From: Spirochaetia bacterium
Lineage (GTDB): Bacteria > Spirochaetota > Spirochaetia > Treponematales > Rectinemataceae
Length of the DNA: 13,028 nt
Direction: 5' to 3'
Assembly: GCA_021286925.1 (NCBI GenBank)
Contig: JAJTBL010000022.1
Span: 1 to 13,028 of the forward strand
This document shows, piece by piece, positions 1 to 7,295 of this stretch. The number at the start of each line of letters is the position of its first letter. The first letter of the stretch is position 1. The position numbers and the translations under genes were made by a program. A model generated the notes under the pieces. It worked only from the letters and a program-made list of their open reading frames with translations. It was not told the origin of the DNA and did no database searches.

Positions 1-1
1 C

Positions 2-631
2 TCTACCCCCTTGACCAAGAGCGCGCTTTTTCGCCATCGTATGCGCATGGATTATACCGAGATATCCATGATGGACACTCTGCTTTCTGACTCTGACAAA
101 CATGCACTCGAGCTGTTCTTTGCGCTTGAGACAGCCAAAGGCAGTATGCGGGAGTCATATGCCATCCGTCTTGCTGATGTGCTGGGCAATCTAGGCGAAT
201 TTTCGTTCTACCTTCAGTGTTCCGAAGATCAGCGCCTTATCAGGACTTTTCACCTTCTTCGGGTTTTCAGGGAAAATGTCGAACTGCTGGTTCATAAAAC
301 CTGGGTCAACGAATCCGATGAAAAGCCGAAGCAGATGCTGCTTGAAGAACTGAAAATCTTCATCGAAGACTATCGAGAAGGCCGAATTGTCTCAGCCTTC
401 CGCAGATTTGTCAGCATCGCAAAGACAGTCCCGACATTGTTGTTCGGCCCTACCGGCAGAGCGCCTGATTTCCTGGAATATGCCTTCCGGATTGACCCCA
501 AATTCGGTCTCTTCTTCTGGTATGTCAATGAACTCGAAAAGCAGATCCGCAACGCCCAGACACTTGAAGACCGCGAATCTCTGTACAAAATCGAAACACT
601 GCTTGGCGCCTATATTCTTGCGAGTATGTGA
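2..631 (+). CDS. hypothetical helical protein, 5' end uncertain (possibly partial)
   Basis: I do not recognise this protein. The frame is open from base 2, with no stop before the window edge. A TTG at 11 and ATGs at 41, 47, 68 and 71 are all possible starts, but none has a convincing ribosome binding site, so the true start may lie outside the window. The product (206 residues from the TTG) is rich in Leu, Glu, Arg and Phe and looks wholly alpha-helical and cytoplasmic. It has no signal peptide, no clear membrane segment and no catalytic motif that I can identify. The region around residues 140-170 is more hydrophobic, with a short Gly/Pro-containing stretch (LLFGPTGRAPDF). It converges on the C39-protein gene with a gap of only 15 bases and no obvious terminator. 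That it is real coding sequence is supported by its length and by a composition like that of a folded protein. Confidence 0.6.
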   Translation, partial: STPLTKSALFRHRMRMDYTEISMMDTLLSDSDKHALELFFALETAKGSMRESYAIRLADVLGNLGEFSFYLQCSEDQRLIRTFHLLRVFRENVELLVHKTWVNESDEKPKQMLLEELKIFIEDYREGRIVSAFRRFVSIAKTVPTLLFGPTGRAPDFLEYAFRIDPKFGLFFWYVNELEKQIRNAQTLEDRESLYKIETLLGAYILASM

Positions 632-646
632 TTTCGGCTGACCGCC

Positions 647-2044
647 TCATAATTGCCAACGTACGATAATCGCATTTGCCTCGTCCTGGACATTCCCCAG
701 GTTTAGCCGCACGCCGGTATACAGGCTCCCCAATAGTTGCATAGACACTCGATTAGCAGGAATATGAATTCCGAATTCGGCATACGAAGAGAGTGCTGCG
801 AATTTCCTGTCTGATTCCGTTTCCGTTTTCAACCGAAGGTTCAATCCTGCCTGCAAGGCCAGATCAGCCGATAACGCTAGAATTGTACCCGCATCAGCCT
901 GCAAAAAGGGACGTGCTTCTCTGCCTGATGCAAGGCTGGCACCTATCGCAAAGCCAGCCTTCACCAGGGATGCGTCAGAGACTGAGGAAGTTGTGAACTC
1001 CAGAAAGGGCTCTGCAAAAAATCCGAATGCTTCGCCAGAATTTTCATGCACCGTTGTTTCGGTCAATCCATCCTGCCCGGCGCTTCGCTCAGCGAACCTA
1101 CGAGTTTCGAGCACGGTTCCAGCCTTGAAAAAACAGGCTTTCTTGGACCGCGCCGAATCATTGCCGCTGTCCAGCCGGAAAGCCAGCGAGGCTGAAAACC
1201 TGTACCGATAACCGGGGGCAAAGGCTAACAGCGCGCCATAGTTGAATGCGGAAGAAAGCCGGCCATCAAGATGGGCGGAAACTTCTCCTGCCGCAGGAAG
1301 TGAAAGAGAAGTGTTTGCCGCTGCAGCTGGGGCAGAGCCAAACAGAGCAACCGAAAATCCCAGGGAGCTCTTCCGGCTTGCCCGCTGTGCCGCGGCGGAT
1401 TCGTAAGCTTTTCCCCGCGCCGCTGGCTTTTGGACAATTCCGCCGCCACTCAGCCTGCTTAAAAAGCTTATCTGCCTGAGCGCTATGTCATGTGCTGTGC
1501 TGACGCTATCCCAAAACCCTGCATTGCTGCGCAAATCGGGTATGGCAATGAAAAACCCTGAAATCCTGGCAGAAAAATTGTCCATCGGCATGATTTGAAA
1601 CCCTGCGTCCGGGTCGGCGATGTCTATTCCGTCCTGCGAGAGCCCAAGCGCCAGGATAAAGTGCTCAGTCGGGCTTTTCAGGTGTGTTACCAAGGGAATC
1701 CCCTGGGAAAGCATCGCCGCGGCATCTTCACTGCTCCCGCTGAAAGGGATGGCTGTGACACCGTTCTGCGCGAAAATCTTCAGCAAATCCAGAAGTGTTG
1801 ACGATTCAGGGCTGCCTCGGGTGTCATGGCGGGCATAATCCGCCGTCAAGCTCGCCTCGTCCGGCACCGCTGAAAGAGCATCACCCGACACAGCGGCGAG
1901 AATGCCGGCTGCAACCGCGAAGCCGCAGGTGTTGACCTCCTCCTGGCGCGGAACAATAGAATAATTCAGGCTTTGCCGATCCGTGCCTGCCGAAAGTGAA
2001 AAAAGCGAGGCGAGCAGAAACACGAGCTGTAATGCAGACGACAT
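647..2044 (-). CDS. secreted C39-type cysteine peptidase-like protein with barrel-like C-terminus
   Basis: The 465-residue product starts with a probable Sec signal peptide (residues 1-20, hydrophobic core LVFLLASLF, no lipobox). A papain-like C39 domain follows at about 28-165. Gln34 precedes Cys40 in QEEVNTCG, His128 sits in EHFILALG and Asp144 in DPDAG, matching the Gln/Cys-His-Asp arrangement of bacteriocin-leader-type C39 peptidases. A low-complexity Ala/Ser/Arg linker (about 170-235) leads to about 230 residues of alternating aromatic and small residues that look like amphipathic beta strands, suggesting an outer-membrane barrel. The chain ends in RWQL rather than a typical terminal Phe. 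The ATG is well supported by GGGAGGT six bases upstream. There is no ABC transporter next to it, so it is not an ordinary bacteriocin exporter. The gene lies 72 bases downstream of the EF-G2 gene on the same strand. The C39 call is fairly firm; activity, substrate and the barrel are inference. Confidence 0.72.
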   Translation of the reverse strand: MSSALQLVFLLASLFSLSAGTDRQSLNYSIVPRQEEVNTCGFAVAAGILAAVSGDALSAVPDEASLTADYARHDTRGSPESSTLLDLLKIFAQNGVTAIPFSGSSEDAAAMLSQGIPLVTHLKSPTEHFILALGLSQDGIDIADPDAGFQIMPMDNFSARISGFFIAIPDLRSNAGFWDSVSTAHDIALRQISFLSRLSGGGIVQKPAARGKAYESAAAQRASRKSSLGFSVALFGSAPAAAANTSLSLPAAGEVSAHLDGRLSSAFNYGALLAFAPGYRYRFSASLAFRLDSGNDSARSKKACFFKAGTVLETRRFAERSAGQDGLTETTVHENSGEAFGFFAEPFLEFTTSSVSDASLVKAGFAIGASLASGREARPFLQADAGTILALSADLALQAGLNLRLKTETESDRKFAALSSYAEFGIHIPANRVSMQLLGSLYTGVRLNLGNVQDEANAIIVRWQL

Positions 2045-2045
2045 G

Positions 2046-2093
2046 AAAAAACCTCCCTCTGCATATTTAACTACGCACTGAAGGAGGCTTTTT
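2046..2093 (-). promoter_or_regulatory. hairpin covering the C39-gene ribosome binding site (possible EF-G2 terminator)
   Basis: On the minus strand the sequence AAAAAGCCTCC is followed, after a loop of about 26 bases, by GGAGGTTTTT. The arms can pair over ten bases with one bulged G. The right arm contains the Shine-Dalgarno sequence of the C39 gene, and a T-run follows. Read as RNA it could terminate EF-G2 transcripts or block translation of the C39 gene. On the plus strand the same arms are also followed by a T-run, but no plus-strand gene leads into it. The long loop makes its stability doubtful. Confidence 0.35.
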
Positions 2094-2116
2094 GATTTTA
2101 ATTTCGAAAAAAAAAC

Positions 2117-4138
2117 TTATCGCTTCGGTTGAAAATGGCTGAATTCCATGCTGAAGGAAGCGCGGCCCTGGCTTACCGATCGCAGGCTGGTTGTAAAACC
2201 GAACATGGTGGAGAGCGGAGCCTCAGCGTGAATGACCTCGGAACCTGCTTTTGAGTCAGAGCCGTGAATCAGTCCGCCTCGCTGGGACACGAGACTCATA
2301 ACTTCGCCCACAAAATCCTTGGGCGACAAAATGTCAACTTTCATGATGGGCTCGAGCAGAACCGGTCCGGCTGCGCGGCAGGCTGCATCATAGGCCATAT
2401 TGGCGCATGCTTCAAAGGCAAAAGGTGTCGAAGTCAGCTCCGAGTATTCGATATCAGTTAACGTTATCCCAATATCCACCGAAGGATAGCCAAACTGAAT
2501 GCCCGACGCGAACGCCGACTGGATGCCCCGTTCTATCGCTTCAAAAATTTCCTCAGGTACGGCCGGAGCCCGGACCGCTTTCCGGTATACATTTCCTGTT
2601 CCCCGCGGCAGCGGAGCCGCCTCGATTGTCAATTTTGCTGTATTTTCTTTTCCGGCAAATACTTTTCTAAATTCCTCAGTGTGGTTGACTGTCGTGGTGA
2701 TCGTTTCCCGATACGTAACCTGCGGATTTCCAACCTTTGCCTGTACTTTGAAATCTCGAATCACGCGCGTGACCAGAACATCCAGGTGCAGTTCGCCCAT
2801 GCCTGATATGATGAGTTGTCCGGTTTCTTCATTTTCGCGGGTCAGGAAGGTTGGATCCTCACGGGAAAGAATATCCAGCGTTTCCTTCAGTTTATCCCGA
2901 TCCCCCATGGTTTTGGGCTCAATCGCGACAGAAATGACCGTCTCAGGGAAGTGCATTTTTTCTAAAACCACCGGCCAGCCTTCGGTTCCGATTGTGTCGC
3001 CGGTCTGGGCATTTTTCAGCCCGACCAGCACAGCGATATCGCCAGCGCTGACGGAATCGATTGGTTCGCTCTTATTCGCGTGCATGCGAAGCAGGCGGGT
3101 AATCCGTTCACGCTTCTTTTTTGTCACATTGTAGACTACCGAGGCATTGTTTAGTTTGCCTGAGTACATTCGAACATAGCAGAGCGGTCCGGCTTCCCGA
3201 TCCCACTGCACTTTGAAAACCAAACCGAGCGGGTAGCCTGCAGTATTGCAAGGCACTTCGACATTTTCTTCTTTTTTAAGATGAAAGGCTTTTGCTGGCT
3301 CGACTTCGTCCGGCGAGGGAAGGTAATCGATCACCGCGTCAAGAAGCGGCTGAACGCCCATGTTCCTGCGCGATGCTCCGCACAGAACCGGGATCAGTGC
3401 CCGGGCAATACAGGCCTTTCGCAATTCGGTTCTTATAATTTCCGCAGGAATTTCTTCGCCGTTCAGATAAAGCTCGGTTATGGCATCTGAATGGGCCGAC
3501 AGCGCATCCACCAGGGCTTCGCGGTATACATGTGCTTCATGCTGTCTCGACTCGGCGATCGGACTGCGGGTCATTTCGTGACCATCATCGTTCCACCGGA
3601 TTTCTTCCATCGAAAGCAGATCTACAACTCCCTCGAAGCTGTTCTCCCTGCCAATCGGATAATTGACCGGCACTGGTGTTGCGCCGAGCTTGAGCCGCAT
3701 ATCTTCCAGAACTGCCTCAAAGTCCGCTCCCAGCCTGTCCATTTTATTGACATAGGCAATTCGCGGCACATTATAGCGATCTGCCTGGTGCCACACAGTT
3801 TCGGATTGCGGTTCAACTCCGCCGACCGCGCAGAACACGGCAACCGCTCCGTCCAAAACTCGCAGTGATCGTTCGACTTCAGCGGTGAAATCGACATGTC
3901 CAGGGGTATCGATGATATTGATCTGATGATTTCGCCAAAATGTGGTTGTCGCTGCGCTCTGAATCGTAATGCCGCGCTCCTGCTCCTGATCCATCCAGTC
4001 CATGGTTGCTTCGCCATCGTCGACTTCCCCGATTTTATAGGTCTTGCCGGAATAGTAGAGTATTCGTTCCGTCGTGGTAGTTTTTCCTGCATCGATATGT
4101 GCCATGATGCCGATATTTCTGATTTCGCGAAGTTCCAT
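2117..4138 (-). CDS. fusA2: elongation factor G, EF-G2-like (spirochaete type)
   Basis: This is a 673-residue translational GTPase. The GTPase motifs are intact: AHIDAGKT at 13-20, RGITI at 55-59, DTPGH at 77-81 with the catalytic His81, and NKMD at 131-134. Domain III carries SGMGELHLDV (445-454), and the C-terminus carries the domain V signature ending GRASFSMEFSHF. Domain IV differs from the main EF-G: where the GGRGQYGH segment is expected there is VFAGKENTA (493-501) and then PRGTGN. This matches my memory of spirochaetal EF-G2 proteins; in Borrelia, EF-G1 does translocation and EF-G2 was reported to act with RRF in ribosome recycling. Recycling is therefore the likely role, by inference. 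It is slightly shorter than the usual 690-700 residues. GGAG lies six bases before the ATG, and a good promoter lies about 40-65 bases upstream. No rpsL, rpsG or tuf gene is adjacent, which also argues for a second copy. Confidence 0.9.
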   Translation of the reverse strand: MELREIRNIGIMAHIDAGKTTTTERILYYSGKTYKIGEVDDGEATMDWMDQEQERGITIQSAATTTFWRNHQINIIDTPGHVDFTAEVERSLRVLDGAVAVFCAVGGVEPQSETVWHQADRYNVPRIAYVNKMDRLGADFEAVLEDMRLKLGATPVPVNYPIGRENSFEGVVDLLSMEEIRWNDDGHEMTRSPIAESRQHEAHVYREALVDALSAHSDAITELYLNGEEIPAEIIRTELRKACIARALIPVLCGASRRNMGVQPLLDAVIDYLPSPDEVEPAKAFHLKKEENVEVPCNTAGYPLGLVFKVQWDREAGPLCYVRMYSGKLNNASVVYNVTKKKRERITRLLRMHANKSEPIDSVSAGDIAVLVGLKNAQTGDTIGTEGWPVVLEKMHFPETVISVAIEPKTMGDRDKLKETLDILSREDPTFLTRENEETGQLIISGMGELHLDVLVTRVIRDFKVQAKVGNPQVTYRETITTTVNHTEEFRKVFAGKENTAKLTIEAAPLPRGTGNVYRKAVRAPAVPEEIFEAIERGIQSAFASGIQFGYPSVDIGITLTDIEYSELTSTPFAFEACANMAYDAACRAAGPVLLEPIMKVDILSPKDFVGEVMSLVSQRGGLIHGSDSKAGSEVIHAEAPLSTMFGFTTSLRSVSQGRASFSMEFSHFQPKR

Positions 4139-4173
4139 GCAAAGCTCCAGAGCAAAATGTAGTAATGAATGAC

Positions 4174-4203
4174 AATATATACGAAAAGAGCGGCATTTTT
4201 CAA
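4174..4203 (-). promoter_or_regulatory. sigma70-type promoter of the EF-G2 gene
   Basis: On the minus strand TTGAAA (4203-4198) is followed after 16 bases by TATATA (4181-4176), or after 18 bases by TATATT (4179-4174). Transcription would start near 4167, giving a leader of about 29 bases before the ATG at 4138, with the GGAG ribosome binding site inside it. The hexamers are near consensus and the position is right, but no transcript data support it. Confidence 0.5.
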
Positions 4204-4255
4204 CTCTAATGGAAGGAAGTTTTTACCAAATGATGAAATATGCAGGCTTGCCATC

Positions 4256-4285
4256 TTGAAACCGGAGGCCAAAACCTTCTATAAG
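4256..4285 (+). promoter_or_regulatory. candidate promoter of the U32-family gene
   Basis: TTGAAA (4256-4261) is separated by 18 bases from TATAAG (4280-4285). Transcription would start about seven bases downstream, at or next to the GTG start codon at 4292, so the mRNA would have almost no leader. An AAGGAT stretch (4283-4288) in front of the GTG could instead be a ribosome binding site served by a promoter further upstream; I see no better upstream promoter in the 153-base divergent region. Confidence 0.3.
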
Positions 4286-4291
4286 GATACT

Positions 4292-6352
4292 GTGAAAAGA
4301 GTAGAATTGCTTGCGCCTGCCGGTTCGCCGGAGGCCCTCGACGCGGCCCTTGGAGAAGGTGCCGACGCGGTTTATTTGGGTTTACGTTCTTTTAACGCGA
4401 GAATGCGTTCGTCGAATTTTGCTTTCAATCAGTTTGAGGCGGCTGTTCAGGTCTGCCGCGACAAGTTGAAAAAAATATATGTGACGGTCAACACAGTCTT
4501 TGAAGAGCGGGAAGCTGACCGTATGTATCAGCTTCTTGAGTATTTGGATCGAATTAAACCTGACGGCATTATCGTGCAGGATCTTGGCGTGGTGAAAATG
4601 GTTCGGGACCATTTCCCCGGTCTTGCGCTTCATGCTTCCACCCAGATGAATGTCGCTTCTTCGCGGGGGACCAACTTCCTTTCCAGGAATGGTTTCAAGC
4701 GGGCAGTCCTCGCCCGTGAACTGACGCTGGATGAGATCAGAACTATCCGCCAGAATACCAGTCTCGAGCTTGAGGTGTTTGTGCATGGAGCGCTCTGTGT
4801 CAGCGCTTCCGGGCTCTGCCTGTTTTCCTCCTATCTTGGCGGCAAAAGTGCGAACCGCGGAGCCTGCACCCAGGCGTGCCGCCGCCTCTACGAGTCTGAA
4901 ACCGGCAAGGGATATTATTTCTCTCCTGACGATCTTCAGCTCATCGATTACATCCCCGATCTGATCGAAGCTGGCATCGAGTCATTCAAGATTGAAGGCA
5001 GAATGAAGTCCGCCGAGTATGTCGGGACCGTAGTATCCGCCTACCGGCATCTCATCGATTCCTGGCAGATTGACCGGGAGCGCGCCCTCGTCAAGGCAAA
5101 AGCCATTTTGCAATCCGACTTTGCCCGTACGAAAACGAGCTTCTTCATTCCTGGCGGTAATCCTGATTACATCCATCCCGATCAAGCCGGCGGCACTGGG
5201 ATCCATTTAGGAAGGATTCGCGACATTCGAGTCATCGATGACGAACGCTGGGCGCTGATGGGCAGTTTCGACGGCCTTTCGGAAGGCGATTCAATTCGGA
5301 TTCATCGCTCAGACGACTCCGGCAGAATTACCGCAAAGATCAAGGGTGTCAAACCGCAAACCAATGGCATGCTGCTGAAAATTGAAGGAGATTGGCGGCA
5401 GAATGATGATGTTTATCTAATTCAGACTGCGTCCATGGCCCGCCGCTACAAGCCGGTTCTGCCCAACAATCTGGATCGATTCCGCTCCTTCCCATCTCGG
5501 CATCTCGCGCCGCGGCCTCAGTTCACCATGCCCGTATCAAGCAAGAAAAACAGCCTCCCGGACGGATTCTATGCGCTGATCGGAAAAGTCGCGGACCTTC
5601 ATGCGGTTCTTGCCGTCCGACCGCAGAAAGCCATGATTCTCTTTGACAAGCTGAACGCGGAATCCATGCGGAAAAATGAACAGACTCTGCCCTTTAAGCG
5701 TGAGAGGCTGGTGCTCTGGCTTGACCCATATTTCCCCGAAAGCGATGCTTCCTGGCTGGAGCCTGAACTTGACTACTGGATATCCAGAGGTGTCAAACAG
5801 ATCGTCATCAACAATCTCGGCCATTTCAGCATTCTTCGCGGCAAGGATATCGAACTGATTGCCGGTCCCTGGCTGTACGCCTTCAACACCTGGTCTTCTG
5901 CCTTCCTCTTCGATCAGGGTGTCAAATATCTCATCCCGCCGATGGAAATCTCCAAGCAGGATCTTCAGAAGCTTGTGGAAGCTTTCCATCCCGGCGCCGT
6001 GATGCCAATTGTGTTTTCGTATCCTTCCCTCTTCCGGATCAGAGGGGATTTGACAGCCCGCTATGACTCGAAACGGTTCATGGATCGTGATGGCCTAAGC
6101 TACACCCTGTCAGGCAGGCGCGATTATAATGTTTTAGTGCCCGACCAGCCATTTTCCATTCTTGACAGAACCCCCTTCCTCCGGAAAGAAGGATTTACCA
6201 AGTTTATTCTGGATCTGTCCAATGCGGACTCTACCCGCGGCTTGTTCAGGGATATCGCCAAAGCGGCGGATGAAGCCAAGATTCTGCCCAACGCGAGCCG
6301 GTTCAACTGGAAAGATGGTTTCTATAATGAAGAAAACGCCTCTAAAAGCTGA
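4292..6352 (+). CDS. U32-family protein, RlhA-like (23S rRNA hydroxylation family)
   Basis: The 686-residue product opens with the U32 family start VELLAPAGSPEA. It carries the family signature EVFVHGALCVSASGLC at about 161-176, followed by RGACTQACR. This gives four conserved cysteines (169, 176, 192, 196), which in this family are thought to hold an iron-sulfur cluster. SFKIEGRMKS (231-240) is also typical. After the U32 domain (to about 330) come a beta-rich segment and a long C-terminal region. The total length is close to RlhA (about 650 residues), which hydroxylates a 23S rRNA cytidine, rather than the shorter TrhP/YegQ. 'Peptidase' in the family name is historical. I chose the GTG at 4292 because the conserved sequence begins there and AAGGAT precedes it; the in-frame ATG at 4169 would add 41 residues unlike the family. 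It is divergent from EF-G2, and both genes are ribosome-linked. The exact substrate is inference. Confidence 0.82.
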   Translation: MKRVELLAPAGSPEALDAALGEGADAVYLGLRSFNARMRSSNFAFNQFEAAVQVCRDKLKKIYVTVNTVFEEREADRMYQLLEYLDRIKPDGIIVQDLGVVKMVRDHFPGLALHASTQMNVASSRGTNFLSRNGFKRAVLARELTLDEIRTIRQNTSLELEVFVHGALCVSASGLCLFSSYLGGKSANRGACTQACRRLYESETGKGYYFSPDDLQLIDYIPDLIEAGIESFKIEGRMKSAEYVGTVVSAYRHLIDSWQIDRERALVKAKAILQSDFARTKTSFFIPGGNPDYIHPDQAGGTGIHLGRIRDIRVIDDERWALMGSFDGLSEGDSIRIHRSDDSGRITAKIKGVKPQTNGMLLKIEGDWRQNDDVYLIQTASMARRYKPVLPNNLDRFRSFPSRHLAPRPQFTMPVSSKKNSLPDGFYALIGKVADLHAVLAVRPQKAMILFDKLNAESMRKNEQTLPFKRERLVLWLDPYFPESDASWLEPELDYWISRGVKQIVINNLGHFSILRGKDIELIAGPWLYAFNTWSSAFLFDQGVKYLIPPMEISKQDLQKLVEAFHPGAVMPIVFSYPSLFRIRGDLTARYDSKRFMDRDGLSYTLSGRRDYNVLVPDQPFSILDRTPFLRKEGFTKFILDLSNADSTRGLFRDIAKAADEAKILPNASRFNWKDGFYNEENASKS

Positions 6353-6364
6353 TCGGATATCGGC

Positions 6365-6397
6365 CGTTGATCACAGGTGATTACGCACGGAGTTTTT
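6365..6397 (+). repeat. inverted repeat ATCAC-AG-GTGAT (possible terminator or operator)
   Basis: A perfect palindrome ATCACAGGTGAT occupies 6370-6381. It extends with a G-T pair, an A-T pair and, past one bulged T, two further pairs to 6365-6385. A run of five T lies at 6393-6397, seven bases past the stem. It begins 13 bases after the U32-family stop codon, so it may be that gene's intrinsic terminator, though a weak one. The palindrome could equally be a regulator site upstream of the IclR-gene promoter. Confidence 0.35.
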
Positions 6398-6418
6398 CAT
6401 AAAAGCATAAAACCGCGC

Positions 6419-6447
6419 TTGACTCCAGTTTTGCTCTGCGCTAATCT
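6419..6447 (+). promoter_or_regulatory. sigma70-type promoter of the IclR-family gene
   Basis: TTGACT (6419-6424) is followed after exactly 17 bases by TAATCT (6442-6447). The -35 box matches consensus at five of six positions and the -10 box keeps the important first, second and last bases. The start of transcription would fall near 6454, about 40 bases before the ATG at 6495. The inverted repeat at 6447-6484 begins on the last base of the -10 box. Confidence 0.5.
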
Positions 6448-6484
6448 GTATCAATACGTGAAATGCTATTTTAATTTTGATACA
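6447..6484 (+). promoter_or_regulatory. 8-base inverted repeat, candidate operator at the IclR-gene start
   Basis: TGTATCAA (6447-6454) is the exact reverse complement of TTGATACA (6477-6484), with 22 bases between them. The left arm lies between the -10 box and the predicted transcription start, and the right arm touches the AAGGA ribosome binding site. The left arm also contains most of a 10-base palindrome GTATCAATAC (6448-6457). The arm centres are 30 bases apart, about three helical turns, which suits a paired-dimer regulator. Autorepression by the encoded IclR-family protein is the natural guess but is not shown. An mRNA hairpin is the alternative. Confidence 0.4.
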
Positions 6485-6494
6485 AGGAACAGGT

Positions 6495-7295
6495 ATGAGT
6501 GAGTCAGCAGGCAAGGCTTTGGATATTCTCTTTTACATGGCGAAGGCTGGAGATGAAGTCAGCCTCGCGCGAATGTCCAAGGAAACCGGTATCAACAAGG
6601 CAACCGCTCTGCGGTATCTTTCAGTTCTCGAGTCTCGCGGTGTTGTCGAACGCAGACCGGGCGGCTGGTCGCTGGGGCTATCCCTCTTTGAACTCGGCAG
6701 CCGTGTCCCTGTTCGTGAACTGGTAGTCGAGAAGGTCCGCCCCATTCTGGACCGCCTTGCCCGAGAATCAGGAGAATCCTCCAATCTTGCCTGCCTTGCC
6801 GGTGACAGCGCCATTTACCTGGACAGGGCGGAAGCCAACCGGAGCCTGAGAATGCGGTCGGCTCCCGGTGACCGTCTGCCTCTGTATTGCACAGGCGTCG
6901 GGAAAGCTATTCTTTCACAACTTCCCGAAGAACGTATCCGTGCGATACTCGGTCCGGGGCCGCTGCCGAAAATCAACGATTCGACCTTGACCGAACCTGA
7001 GGATGTCATCCGTGAAGCTCAAAGAGCGCGTGAGCTTGGCTATGGTGTCGACCGGGAAGAATACGAAGTCGGCCTTACCTGCTATGCCATGCCTCTTCAA
7101 TTGCCTGGCTCGGACTTCGCCGGCGCCATCAGCATTTCGGGCCCCTCCGCCCGCATGCGGAATCCTGAAGCCAAGGAGCGCTTCCTGAATCTGCTCAAAG
7201 AAGCCAAGGAGGAAGCGCTCAGAGCCATCAGTCCCTACGACTATGATCAAAACACGACCGCGCCTTCGGTTTCTTCAATTTCGTCCATAATTTGA
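6495..7295 (+). CDS. IclR-family transcriptional regulator
   Basis: The 266-residue product has the IclR layout. An N-terminal winged helix-turn-helix spans about residues 4-65, with SLARMSKETGINKATALRYLSVLESRGVV cut into its helices at about 23-51. A C-terminal ligand-binding domain spans about 75-250, with LYCTGVGKAIL (130-140), REEYEVGLTCYAMPL and an ISISGPSARM-like core strand. Length matches the family (240-280). I chose ATG 6495 because AAGGA lies six bases upstream; an in-frame TTG at 6477 would add six residues without a ribosome binding site. IclR proteins usually control a neighbouring catabolic operon and bind a small carboxylic or aromatic effector. Here the neighbours are a U32-family gene, ssb and purine genes, so its target cannot be read from context. 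The last 16 codons run antisense to the end of ssb. A promoter and an inverted-repeat operator candidate precede it. Confidence 0.9.
   Translation: MSESAGKALDILFYMAKAGDEVSLARMSKETGINKATALRYLSVLESRGVVERRPGGWSLGLSLFELGSRVPVRELVVEKVRPILDRLARESGESSNLACLAGDSAIYLDRAEANRSLRMRSAPGDRLPLYCTGVGKAILSQLPEERIRAILGPGPLPKINDSTLTEPEDVIREAQRARELGYGVDREEYEVGLTCYAMPLQLPGSDFAGAISISGPSARMRNPEAKERFLNLLKEAKEEALRAISPYDYDQNTTAPSVSSISSII

Noticed and set aside
632..646. Bidirectional terminator between the first two convergent genes
   Set aside because: No stem with a T-run can be drawn in or around this 15-base gap.
2103..2116. Shared TTCGA plus A-tract sequence here and at 7767-7780 as a repeat element
   Set aside because: Apart from TTCG and the A-run the two places do not match; a coincidence in AT-rich spacers is enough to explain it.
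2499..3134. Long plus-strand open frame (211 codons) inside the EF-G2 gene
   Set aside because: It is antisense to an unmistakable EF-G; the product is Ser/Arg/Val-rich with no family features.
3622..4272. Minus-strand open frame of 216 codons overlapping the start of EF-G2
   Set aside because: It runs in another frame of the EF-G2 coding sequence and shows no domain.
4169..4291. Upstream ATG start for the U32-family protein
   Set aside because: The 41 extra residues do not resemble the family, which begins at VELLAPAG, and they would cover the divergent promoter region.
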